A stretch of DNA of 64,000 bases. It comes from Maribacter algicola. Its GTDB lineage: Bacteria > Bacteroidota > Bacteroidia > Flavobacteriales > Flavobacteriaceae. The notes under the pieces were generated by a model, which ran no database searches, was not told the DNA's origin, and saw nothing but the letters and a program-made list of their open reading frames with translations. This document shows positions 56,410-64,000 of this stretch, in pieces. Numbering within the stretch: position 1 is the first letter of the stretch; each line of letters starts with the position of its first letter. The DNA is taken from assembly GCF_003933245.1 (NCBI RefSeq), contig NZ_QUSX01000002.1, positions 1,178,001 to 1,242,000 on the forward strand. The letters run 5' to 3'. The position numbers and the translations under genes were made by a program.

Positions 56410-57486
56410 ATGAAAAAATATAACGTCATTGGAATGATGTCCGGCACCTCCTTGGACGGTCTGGACATGGCCTCTTGCCATTTTTGGAAACATAAGGACC
56501 GATGGGAGTTCGAGATCAAGGCAACAAAAAGCATATCCTATACACCGGAAATGCAGAACGAGCTCAAGGATGCCATTCACCTATCGGCCGAAAAATTGCT
56601 ACAACTGCACAACGTTTATGGAAGTTGGCTTGGGGCGAGGGCCAAGGAATTTATCGTTGAACATAATTTGGAGACCGATTTTATTGCCAGCCACGGCCAT
56701 ACCTCGCATCATAGACCGGAATTGGGACTCACCTTCCAGTTGGGATCGGGGCAGCATTTGGCCAATGCTTCCGGATATCCAGTAATTTGCGACTTTAGAA
56801 GCAACGATCTCGCCTTGGGCGGTCAGGGTGCGCCCCTGGTTCCCATTGGTGACCGATTGCTTTTCAGTGAATATGATTTTTGCCTCAATCTTGGGGGTAT
56901 CAGCAATATTTCCTTTGAATCCAAAGGCAGCAGGATTGCCTATGATATCGGCCTGGCAAATATGATCCTGAATTATATTACACGAAAAATCGGACTGGAT
57001 TATGATGAAAACGGGATAATGGCAAAATCGGGCAAAATCAACCCAGAGATGTTGAAAAAGCTCAATGACCTTAATTACTATCTATTGCCACATCCCAAAT
57101 CGATTGGATATGAATGGTTTTTGGAGGAGGTCGTTCCTATTGTAGAAGCTACTAAGGACATTACCGAAAACCTTTTACACACCGCCGTTCATCACATTTG
57201 CGAAAAAATTGCCCAGCAAGTGTCCTTGAATTCCGGAAAGCAAAACCAAAAATTGTTCATCACCGGAGGAGGTGCCCTGAACACCTTTCTAATCGAAACA
57301 TTGAAGCAAAAATTAAATGAAAATATAGAAGTAGTGGTACCCGAAAAAACAATAATCGAATTCAAGGAAGCGTTGGTATTCGCCTTCATGGGCGTATTAC
57401 GGTCGGAAAGGGAAGTCAACGTGCTCAAAACGGTAACGGGTGCCATAAGGGATTCGTCGAGCGGAGTCATTTTTTTATCCAATTGA
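56410..57486 (+). CDS. anmK: Anhydro-N-acetylmuramic acid kinase
   Basis: 358 residues of the ASKHA fold. It opens and phosphorylates 1,6-anhydroMurNAc to MurNAc-6-P. Motifs: GMMSGTSLDGLDMA at 8-21, ASHGHTSHHRPELGLTFQLGSG with the catalytic region, CDFRSNDLALGGQGAPLVPIGD, NLGGISNISF and FITGGGALNTFLIE. It begins 7 bp after nagZ and ends the permease-side operon. Its product is the substrate of MurQ, encoded by the divergent operon 7 kb away, which ties the two operons into one pathway. Confidence 0.96.
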   Translation: MKKYNVIGMMSGTSLDGLDMASCHFWKHKDRWEFEIKATKSISYTPEMQNELKDAIHLSAEKLLQLHNVYGSWLGARAKEFIVEHNLETDFIASHGHTSHHRPELGLTFQLGSGQHLANASGYPVICDFRSNDLALGGQGAPLVPIGDRLLFSEYDFCLNLGGISNISFESKGSRIAYDIGLANMILNYITRKIGLDYDENGIMAKSGKINPEMLKKLNDLNYYLLPHPKSIGYEWFLEEVVPIVEATKDITENLLHTAVHHICEKIAQQVSLNSGKQNQKLFITGGGALNTFLIETLKQKLNENIEVVVPEKTIIEFKEALVFAFMGVLRSEREVNVLKTVTGAIRDSSSGVIFLSN

Positions 57487-57530
57487 AGTATTTTCATTAA
57501 ATTCCTGTTCTAATCTGTTAATTCCTAAAA

Positions 57531-57791
57531 ATGTCCGATAAACAAAAGCGAGCCTCCGCATATTGGAAGGAAAACGTAAAATATCTCTTCATTCTTTTAA
57601 CAATTTGGTTCCTAGTATCCTATGGTGCTGGAATCCTGTTCAAAGATGCCTTGGATACGATAAAAATTGGTGGTTTTAAACTCGGGTTCTGGTTTGCGCA
57701 ACAAGGTTCGATTTACGTTTTCGTAATCCTCATTTTCGTTTATGTTCGACTTATGAACAAACTGGACAAAAAATATGGCTACGATGAATAG
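57531..57791 (+). CDS. DUF4212 small membrane subunit of a sodium/solute symporter
   Basis: 86 residues with two hydrophobic segments (about 17-37 and 54-75: YLFILLTIWFLVSYGAGILF and GFWFAQQGSIYVFVILIFVYVRLM). This small protein is regularly encoded next to SSS-family symporters and is thought to be a subunit or helper. Here the symporter starts 67 bp downstream. Confidence 0.9.
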   Translation: MSDKQKRASAYWKENVKYLFILLTIWFLVSYGAGILFKDALDTIKIGGFKLGFWFAQQGSIYVFVILIFVYVRLMNKLDKKYGYDE

Positions 57792-57858
57792 CCGCCTAAA
57801 ATGCTTTTAAACAACGCCAAGACAGCCAAAAACTAAATACCAAACAAACTAAAAAATT

Positions 57859-59553
57859 ATGAGCGTTCAAGTCTGGACCTACCTACTCGTCGGAATTACT
57901 TTTGCCCTTTATATAGGAATTGCTATTTGGTCCCGGGCCGGCTCCACCAAGGATTTTTATGTAGCCGGGGGCGGGGTTTCCCCGTTGGCAAACGGCATGG
58001 CAACTGCGGCAGATTGGATGTCCGCGGCGTCGTTTATTTCCATGGCGGGAATCATCGCCTTTGCCGGATATGATGGCTCCGTCTACCTAATGGGTTGGAC
58101 GGGGGGCTATGTACTTTTGGCGCTTTTGTTGGCTCCTTACCTTCGGAAATTTGGAAAGTTTACCGTCCCGGATTTTATCGGTGATCGATACTATTCCAAA
58201 ACTGCCCGAATCGTGGCCGTCATCTGTGCCCTCATCGTTTCCTTTACGTACGTAGCTGGACAGATGCGGGGCGTAGGCGTGGTTTTTTCTCGATTTTTAG
58301 AGGTCGACATCAACACCGGTGTGGTCATAGGAATGATTATCGTTCTTTTTTATGCCGTGCTTGGCGGCATGAAGGGCATCACCTATACCCAAGTGGCGCA
58401 GTACTGCGTGCTCATTTTCGCCTTTATGGTACCGGCCATTTTTATTTCCATTCAAATGACCGGAAACCCTATCCCACAATTTGGAATGGGTTCTACTTTA
58501 AATGACGGTTCTGGAACGTATCTTTTGGATAAACTGGATGGCTTATCCACGGAACTTGGATTCAATGCGTATACCAATGGCTCTAAGTCCATGGCCGATG
58601 TATTTGCCATCACACTGGCATTAATGGTAGGGACTGCCGGACTACCCCATGTTATTGTGCGCTTCTTCACAGTAAAAAGAGTCAAAGATGCAAGAAAATC
58701 GGCCGGACTGGCCCTATTACTGATTGCAATACTCTACACTACCGCACCTGCAGTTTCTGTATTTGCAAGAACCAATATGATTAACACGGTAAGCAATAAG
58801 GAATATAGTTCCATGCCAGCATGGTTCACAAATTGGGAAACTACAGGTTTATTGACTTTTGACGACAAAAACAAGGATGGAGTAATTCAATATGTAGCAG
58901 ATCCAGAAAAAAATGAGTTGACCGTTGACAGAGATATCATGGTACTGGCAAATCCAGAAATAGCCAACCTACCTGCATGGGTCATCGCCTTGGTCGCAGC
59001 CGGAGGTTTGGCCGCAGCCCTATCCACTGCCGCTGGGCTTTTATTGGTCATCTCCTCTTCAGTATCCCATGATCTTATAAAAAAAGTATTTAAGCCCAAT
59101 ATCTCTGATAAAGGGGAACTTTGGGCCGCACGTCTTGCGGCAACAGTTGCCGTGGTCATTGCAGGATATTTTGGTATTAACCCGCCTGGATTTGTTGCGG
59201 CCGTCGTCGCCTTGGCCTTTGGATTAGCGGCAGCTTCCTTTTTTCCAGCTATTGTACTGGGTATTTTTTATAAAAAAATGAATAAGGAAGGCGCCATTGC
59301 CGGAATGATTACGGGTACCCTGCTTATGTTATTCTATATGACCAAATTCAAGTTCGATTGGTTTGGTGGGGGCACGCCAGAAGATTGGTGGTTTGGAATT
59401 TCGCCGGAAGGTTTTGGCAGTATCGCCATGGTCGTTAATTTTATAGTATCTATTGTCATTATGAAGTTTACGACACCACCACCTGAAAATGTACAGGAAA
59501 TTGTGGAGGACATACGGATTCCAAGCGGAGCCGGAGAAGCCAGCGGTCATTAA
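57859..59553 (+). CDS. Sodium/solute symporter of the acetate permease (ActP/VC_2705) type
   Basis: 564 residues with about thirteen membrane segments. Recognisable parts: KDFYVAGGGVSPLANGMATAADWMSAASFISMAG, GKFTVPDFIGDRYYSKTARI, VAGQMRGVGVVFSRFL, TYTQVAQYCVLIFAFMVPAIFIS and AGGLAAALSTAAGLLLVISSSVSHDLIKK. These are hallmarks of the cation/acetate symporter branch. It brings acetate or a similar short acid into the cell with sodium. It lies between DUF4212 and acetyl-CoA synthetase, which supports acetate. Lactate or pyruvate remain possible. Confidence 0.92.
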   Translation: MSVQVWTYLLVGITFALYIGIAIWSRAGSTKDFYVAGGGVSPLANGMATAADWMSAASFISMAGIIAFAGYDGSVYLMGWTGGYVLLALLLAPYLRKFGKFTVPDFIGDRYYSKTARIVAVICALIVSFTYVAGQMRGVGVVFSRFLEVDINTGVVIGMIIVLFYAVLGGMKGITYTQVAQYCVLIFAFMVPAIFISIQMTGNPIPQFGMGSTLNDGSGTYLLDKLDGLSTELGFNAYTNGSKSMADVFAITLALMVGTAGLPHVIVRFFTVKRVKDARKSAGLALLLIAILYTTAPAVSVFARTNMINTVSNKEYSSMPAWFTNWETTGLLTFDDKNKDGVIQYVADPEKNELTVDRDIMVLANPEIANLPAWVIALVAAGGLAAALSTAAGLLLVISSSVSHDLIKKVFKPNISDKGELWAARLAATVAVVIAGYFGINPPGFVAAVVALAFGLAAASFFPAIVLGIFYKKMNKEGAIAGMITGTLLMLFYMTKFKFDWFGGGTPEDWWFGISPEGFGSIAMVVNFIVSIVIMKFTTPPPENVQEIVEDIRIPSGAGEASGH

Positions 59554-59588
59554 GTATTAATTATTTTAGTTGAAATCAGAATTTAGCA

Positions 59589-61496
59589 ATGAGTAACTAT
59601 CACATCAAACACCTAGAGGAGTATTATCAAGTCTATAGAAAATCCGTCCGTAATCCTGAGGCCTTTTGGGAAGAAATAGCTGAGGAGCATTTCGTATGGC
59701 GAAAACGATGGGATAACGTGCTGAGTTGGGATTTTACAAAACCCGAAATTAAATGGTTTGAAGGTGCCCAATTAAATATAACCGAAAACTGTATCGACCG
59801 TCATTTACCCACACGGGGCAACAAAACGGCCATTCTTTTTGAACCCAACGACCCAAAAGAAGAAGCCGAACATATTACATACAGACAGCTTCACGAACGT
59901 GTGTGCAAAATGGCCAATGTGCTCTTGGAAAAAGGCGTAAAAAAAGGGGACCGTGTCTGCATTTACCTGCCCATGATTCCAGAATTGGCCATTTCGGTAT
60001 TGGCGTGTGCTAGAATCGGTGCCATCCATTCCGTAGTTTTCGCCGGTTTTTCATCCAATGCCCTTTCAACAAGAATCAATGATTCCGATTGTAAACTGGT
60101 GATTACTTCAGATGGTTCGTACAGAGGTTCCAAGACCATCGATTTAAAGGGAATCGTGGATAAGGCCTTGGAAGCTTGTCCAGGAGTAGAAACCGTATTG
60201 GTGGCCAAACGCATCCATAGTGAAATAGAAATGGTTCCCAAAAGAGATTATTGGCTCCAACCTCTTTTGGACGATGCTTATGGCGATAACGTGGCCGAAA
60301 TTATGAACGCGGAAGACCCTTTATTCATCCTTTATACCTCCGGTTCAACAGGTAGGCCCAAAGGGATGGTGCATACCACCGCAGGATATATGGTCTATAC
60401 CGCTTATACCTTCAAAAATATATTTCAATACAGGGAAGATGATGTGTACTGGTGTACTGCCGACATTGGTTGGATTACGGGACATTCCTATATCGTGTAC
60501 GGGCCTTTGGCCAATGGCGCCACTACAGTAATGTTCGAAGGGGTTCCCTCCTACCCTGATTTTGGCAGGTTTTGGGAAGTAGTTCAAAAACATAAGGTCA
60601 CCCAGTTTTATACGGCCCCAACAGCCATACGAGCCTTGGCAAAGGAAAATCTCGATTATGTTGAAAAATACGACCTATCCAGCTTAAAGGTTTTGGGCTC
60701 CGTTGGAGAACCTATAAATGAGGAAGCATGGCATTGGTACAATAACAACGTGGGCAAAAAGAATAGTCCGATCGTAGATACTTGGTGGCAAACGGAAACA
60801 GGAGGCATTATGATCAGCCCAATTCCTTATGTGACACCAACAACCCCAACCTATGCTACTTTACCGTTCATTGGAATACAACCAGCCTTAATGGACGAAA
60901 ATGGAACTGAAATCAAAGGAAATCAGGTGGATGGCAGACTTTGTATAAAGTTCCCGTGGCCTTCCATTGCAAGAACCATATGGGGTAACCACGAACGTTA
61001 TCGGGATACGTATTTTTCGGCCTATGAAAACATGTATTTTACAGGTGACGGTGCCCTACGGGATGCTGTGGGATATTATCGAATTACAGGCCGTGTGGAC
61101 GATGTCATCATCGTTTCCGGTCATAATCTGGGTACGGCACCTATTGAGGATTCCATCAACGAACATCCTGCCGTGGCAGAATCTGCGATTGTTGGTTTCC
61201 CGCACGATGTAAAGGGCAATGCTCTCTATGGATATATCATCTTAAAGGAAACCGGGGAAAGCAGGGACAAAAACAATCTCAGAAAGGAAATCAATCAGCA
61301 GATAACGGAGCAAATTGGCCCCATTGCCAAACTTGATAAAATTCAATTTGTTTCGGGTCTTCCCAAGACACGAAGTGGTAAGATCATGCGAAGAATATTA
61401 CGTAAAATCGCCAGTGGTGACACCTCAAATCTTGGCGACACGAGTACGCTTTTAAATCCTGAAATCGTTCAGGAAATCATGGACGAGGCACTTTAA
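59589..61496 (+). CDS. acs: Acetyl-CoA synthetase (acetate-CoA ligase)
   Basis: 635 residues, the normal length. It activates acetate to acetyl-CoA through acetyl-AMP. Motifs: LYTSGSTGRPKGMVHT (AMP-binding loop, about 255-270), CTADIGWITGHSYIVYGPL, DTWWQTETGG, ENMYFTGDGALRD, GRVDDVIIVSGHNLGTAPIE and KTRSGKIMRRILRKIA, whose Lys is the regulatory acetylation site in other Acs enzymes. It follows the symporter by 35 bp and ends 2 bp before a convergent MFS gene. Confidence 0.97.
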   Translation: MSNYHIKHLEEYYQVYRKSVRNPEAFWEEIAEEHFVWRKRWDNVLSWDFTKPEIKWFEGAQLNITENCIDRHLPTRGNKTAILFEPNDPKEEAEHITYRQLHERVCKMANVLLEKGVKKGDRVCIYLPMIPELAISVLACARIGAIHSVVFAGFSSNALSTRINDSDCKLVITSDGSYRGSKTIDLKGIVDKALEACPGVETVLVAKRIHSEIEMVPKRDYWLQPLLDDAYGDNVAEIMNAEDPLFILYTSGSTGRPKGMVHTTAGYMVYTAYTFKNIFQYREDDVYWCTADIGWITGHSYIVYGPLANGATTVMFEGVPSYPDFGRFWEVVQKHKVTQFYTAPTAIRALAKENLDYVEKYDLSSLKVLGSVGEPINEEAWHWYNNNVGKKNSPIVDTWWQTETGGIMISPIPYVTPTTPTYATLPFIGIQPALMDENGTEIKGNQVDGRLCIKFPWPSIARTIWGNHERYRDTYFSAYENMYFTGDGALRDAVGYYRITGRVDDVIIVSGHNLGTAPIEDSINEHPAVAESAIVGFPHDVKGNALYGYIILKETGESRDKNNLRKEINQQITEQIGPIAKLDKIQFVSGLPKTRSGKIMRRILRKIASGDTSNLGDTSTLLNPEIVQEIMDEAL

Positions 61497-61498
61497 TT

Positions 61499-62719
61499 CT
61501 ATTGGTAGGCCCTATTACTGGCAAACAGTGGTCTTGTTTTAAAGGCAATGAAAAGGACCACTGAAATCAATCCACATATCCCAAGACCTGCAAACAAGGC
61601 CCATACAGTGTCGGTAATATACTTTCCAATGAATATGGAGATGGGTATGGACAAAATTGTGGACACAAATCCCGTTATGGCAGCTCCTATTCCCGCAATA
61701 TGACCGATAGGTTCCATGGCAATGGACCTTAGGTTACCCCAAATAAATCCCAAACACAAAAAAAGAACCGAAAGAAAAGAAATCAAAACGGACACACTGG
61801 GGTCTGGTTCGTTCCAGAAAATAATACTGTAAAGAAGGGCGATTGCCGTGAAAGTGGACAAGGCCACCAATGACAGGTTTCGCATACCAAATCGTACCAC
61901 AAGGGTACCATTGGTCAAGGTAGAAAAGCCTATGGAAATGGCCAATCCAGCAAAAATTAAAGGAAAACTATCGGCCAAACCGTACAATTCCTCAAAGACG
62001 TGTTGGGCCGAACTCAAATACACCAGAAAAGAACCCGTAATCAATCCGGAGATTATCGTACAGGAAACCGTTTCGCGATACTTGAAAATTTCCTTGGTTC
62101 CCCTAATAAATACGGATGCTTTAAATGGAACCTTGTATTCAGGTTTTAGGGTTTCCTCCTGCCTTTTATAAAACCAAAAGGATACAAGTATTGCAAAAAA
62201 TAACTGGGCATAAAAGATACCTTCCCAGCTAGAAAAACTCATGATAAATTTCCCAAAAGCAGGTGCAATAACCGGAACTATAATGAAAAACGCTGTAACG
62301 AAGGACATGATCTTTGCCATATAATCGCCCCTGTACGTATCCCTGATTATAGAAATACTGATGGTCCTTGGCGCCGATAACCCCACACCTTGGAGAATTC
62401 TTCCTAAGATCATGATTTCAAGATTGGGCGCCAAAAGACAGATGATGCTGGCTACACCAAAAACGGTAAAACCAATATAGACAATGGGTTTTCTTCCCAA
62501 ACTGTCTGATAAGGGCCCAAAGAACAGCTGGCCTACTCCAAGTCCCAAAAATATCATGATGATCAGTAACTGGTTTTGGGTGGCATCCAAACTGTTGATC
62601 GCGATTCCAATATCTGAAATCGCAGGAATCAATGCATCAATCGTAAGGGCCACTATGGACATTAAAGATGCCATTAGGGCCACGAATTCAAAGTTTGGTT
62701 TTACATGTTCATTGTGCAT
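61499..62719 (-). CDS. MFS multidrug efflux protein (Bcr/CflA-like)
   Basis: 406 residues with twelve hydrophobic segments. LFFGPLSDSLGRKPIVYIGF is the MFS motif A between helices 2 and 3, and LGRILQGVGLSAPRTISISIIRD the motif in helices 4-5 of drug/proton antiporters of the Bcr/CflA group; TIDALIPAISDIGIAI opens helix 1. Substrate unknown. The ATG at 62719 is preferred over one 14 codons upstream. A perfect -7 box (minus strand, 62731-62724) ends only 4 bp before this ATG, so the mRNA may be leaderless. Confidence 0.88.
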   Translation of the reverse strand: MHNEHVKPNFEFVALMASLMSIVALTIDALIPAISDIGIAINSLDATQNQLLIIMIFLGLGVGQLFFGPLSDSLGRKPIVYIGFTVFGVASIICLLAPNLEIMILGRILQGVGLSAPRTISISIIRDTYRGDYMAKIMSFVTAFFIIVPVIAPAFGKFIMSFSSWEGIFYAQLFFAILVSFWFYKRQEETLKPEYKVPFKASVFIRGTKEIFKYRETVSCTIISGLITGSFLVYLSSAQHVFEELYGLADSFPLIFAGLAISIGFSTLTNGTLVVRFGMRNLSLVALSTFTAIALLYSIIFWNEPDPSVSVLISFLSVLFLCLGFIWGNLRSIAMEPIGHIAGIGAAITGFVSTILSIPISIFIGKYITDTVWALFAGLGICGLISVVLFIAFKTRPLFASNRAYQ

Positions 62720-62723
62720 GGTG

Positions 62724-62731
62724 CAAAAGTA
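62724..62731 (-). promoter_or_regulatory. -7 promoter element of the MFS gene, abutting its start codon
   Basis: On the minus strand TActTTTG matches the consensus, 4 bp before the ATG. Transcription should start at or beside the A of the start codon. The nearest upstream TTG is 27 bp away, longer than usual. Confidence 0.42.
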
Positions 62732-62777
62732 AACCTTACCATTAGATAGCGAAGTATCCAAGCTTCAATTTTAAGTT

Positions 62778-62811
62778 TTGTACAATTTTGAGATTCAAAT
62801 ATGTATTTTTG
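62778..62811 (+). promoter_or_regulatory. Promoter of udk (TTG, 23 bp, TAttTTTG)
   Basis: TTG at 62778-62780 and TAttTTTG at 62804-62811 stand 23 bp apart, within the Bacteroidota range. Transcription would begin near 62818, leaving about 11 bases before the ATG at 62829. The alternative upstream start would lie inside this promoter. Confidence 0.55.
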
Positions 62812-62828
62812 GGCTAAATAATTATTGC

Positions 62829-63443
62829 ATGCTGATTATTGGAATAGCTGGAGGAACAGGCTGCGGAAAAACTACCGTGGTAAATCAAATCATCAACGAA
62901 TTGCCTAAAAACGAAGTTGGGGTAATTTCCCAGGATTCCTATTATAACGACCTTTCCCACCTAACCTTGGAAGAGCGTCGAAAGACCAATTTTGACCATC
63001 CCAGCGCCATAGATTTCAAACTCCTTGAGCAGCATTTAAAGGCCCTAAAAGCAGGGGAATCCATTGAACAACCGGTCTATTCCTTTTTGGAATGTAATCG
63101 CACGGAAAAGACCATACCCACACATCCAAGAAAGGTTATGATCGTTGAAGGAATCTTAATCTTGACCAATGCCGAAATTAGAAATATGTGCGACATAAAA
63201 ATCTTTGTGCATGCGGATACCGATGAACGACTCATACGAAGATTAAAAAGGGATGTAAACGAACGGGGATGGAATCTGAACGAAACCTTGAAAAATTACC
63301 AGAATGTCATAAAACCGATGCATGAGCAATTTATAGAGCCCACCAAGGAATATGCGGATATTATCATTCCCAATAATAAATACAATACCGTAGCCGTTGA
63401 AATCGTAAGGAGCATTATTAATGAAAAATTAGCCAGGGCCTAA
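62829..63443 (+). CDS. udk: Uridine kinase
   Basis: 204 residues, the usual size. It phosphorylates uridine and cytidine in pyrimidine salvage. Walker A GIAGGTGCGKTTV is at residues 5-17; QDSYYNDLSHLTLEERRKTNFDHPSAID, the VEGILIL strand and RLIRRLKRDVNERGW (lid and Arg residues) follow the Udk pattern. The ATG at 62829 (MLIIGIAGG) fits the family start and the promoter position. It shares one base with the next start (TAATG), so the division gene is coupled to it. Confidence 0.95.
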   Translation: MLIIGIAGGTGCGKTTVVNQIINELPKNEVGVISQDSYYNDLSHLTLEERRKTNFDHPSAIDFKLLEQHLKALKAGESIEQPVYSFLECNRTEKTIPTHPRKVMIVEGILILTNAEIRNMCDIKIFVHADTDERLIRRLKRDVNERGWNLNETLKNYQNVIKPMHEQFIEPTKEYADIIIPNNKYNTVAVEIVRSIINEKLARA

Positions 63444-63778
63444 TGGGACTGAATGAATTAAAGGAGAAAAAATGGTTCAAGGTCATGACCAATATTTATG
63501 TTTTGGTGCTGACGGTTTTTGTTATTTGGATGGTATTTTTTGATACCAACTCGCTCTTGATACATATGGAGCTTAAACGCGAAATAAACAAACTTGAAAA
63601 AACACAGGAGTTCCTAAAAAAAGAGATCGCAAAGGATAAAAAAGTCATTGAAAAATTGTCCAACGAGGATGAGTTGGAAAAATTTGCCCGGGAAGAATAT
63701 TATCTAAAGAAGAAAAACGAGGAAATCTATTTAATTGAATACGAGGACAGTCTCAAACGCAAGGAAAAAAAAGAATAA
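63443..63778 (+). CDS. DivIC/FtsB-like septum formation initiator
   Basis: 111 residues. One membrane helix (about 15-33, VMTNIYVLVLTVFVIWMVFF) is followed by a coiled coil (about 42-75, LKREINKLEKTQEFLKKEIAKDKKVIEKLSNE) and the conserved region DELEKFAREEYYLKKKNEEIYLIE, typical of DivIC/FtsB. It helps assemble the divisome at the septum. It is translationally coupled to udk. Confidence 0.9.
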   Translation: MGLNELKEKKWFKVMTNIYVLVLTVFVIWMVFFDTNSLLIHMELKREINKLEKTQEFLKKEIAKDKKVIEKLSNEDELEKFAREEYYLKKKNEEIYLIEYEDSLKRKEKKE

Positions 63779-63950
63779 TTTGATTTCTGTCGCGATTTGC
63801 AGAAAACATATGAATCCTAGATAACGTTTTGATATCTAAAACTTTAACGCTATATTAATGAAAAGCTTTTGGTTATTCACCTAGTGTTAACAAAATCCTT
63901 TTATCAGCCCCACAAATAATCGTATTTTTACACCCTAACTTACTTGGTAT

Positions 63951-64000
63951 ATGGGCAAGATAATTGCTATTGCAAATCAAAAAGGTGGTGTTGGCAAAAC
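63951..64000 (+). CDS. parA: ParA-family ATPase, 5' end only
   Basis: Only 16 whole codons are present: MGKIIAIANQKGGVGK, with the next codon (AC.) consistent with Thr. KGGVGKT is the deviant Walker A of ParA/Soj partition ATPases. The rest of the gene lies beyond the window. A near-consensus -7 box (TAttTTTA) lies about 25 bp upstream. Confidence 0.9.
   Translation, partial: MGKIIAIANQKGGVGK

Noticed and set aside
63782..63810. TTTCTG/CAGAAA hairpin after the DivIC-like gene
   Set aside because: Six base pairs with a 10-base loop and no T-run, so not a convincing terminator.

Overview
The window is a chromosomal piece of a Bacteroidota genome, most likely a marine Flavobacteriaceae member. 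The support is: a SusC/SusD pair, a giant protein with a type B gliding-motility (T9SS) C-terminal domain, BshA (bacillithiol pathway), a Bacteroidota-type LptD, several DUF families typical of flavobacteria, lipoproteins with a Cys after a short hydrophobic leader, almost no Shine-Dalgarno signals, and repeated matches to the Bacteroidota -7 promoter element TAnnTTTG. I see no tRNA, rRNA, CRISPR array, transposase or integrase. The window looks like resident chromosome rather than an island.

Layout. 1-9.5 kb (minus strand): an edge-truncated lipoprotein, bshA, an exported GH3/serine-hydrolase fusion, and an operon of amidase, MCE/MlaD protein, two Fe-S redox proteins and a small conserved protein. 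The amidase reading frame is interrupted by one extra G in a run of seven. 9.6-15.7 kb: lptD and ridA (plus), then a BadF-type sugar kinase, gapA and pfkA (minus). 15.9-25.2 kb: a TamB-like giant (minus), then tsaD, rsmE, a DUF4159 protein, an AI-2E family exporter and a THUMP-like methyltransferase (plus). 25.2-38.2 kb: a nutrient-uptake locus with susC, susD, an ASPIC/UnbV VCBS-repeat lipoprotein and a second VCBS lipoprotein carrying a CxxCH haem motif, facing a sulfatase and an esterase on the minus strand. 38.3-46.9 kb: one 2865-residue surface protein (minus). 47-48.2 kb: a PQQ-type sugar dehydrogenase.

48.3-57.5 kb is a peptidoglycan and amino-sugar recycling block. murQ and a DeoR-family regulator run left. 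A nagB-PIG-L fusion, a DigH-like glycosidase lipoprotein, an AmpG-like permease, cytoplasmic nagZ and anmK run right. A pair of perfect 20-bp direct repeats lies between the divergent regulator and nagB and is the likely operator. Inferred flow: the outer glycosidase and amidase release fragments, the permease imports them, NagZ cleaves GlcNAc from anhydroMurNAc, AnmK and MurQ convert anhydroMurNAc to GlcNAc-6-P plus lactate, and NagB feeds glycolysis (pfkA and gapA also lie in the window). No nagA is visible here; the PIG-L half of the NagB fusion could fill that step. This is untested.

57.5-61.5 kb is an acetate-type module (DUF4212 subunit, sodium/solute symporter, acetyl-CoA synthetase). 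The window ends with an MFS efflux pump (minus), uridine kinase, a DivIC/FtsB-like division protein and the first codons of a ParA ATPase.

Several start codons were revised because upstream alternatives fall inside a TAnnTTTG promoter box (tsaD, the DUF4159 gene, udk). All functions are read from sequence motifs without a database search.
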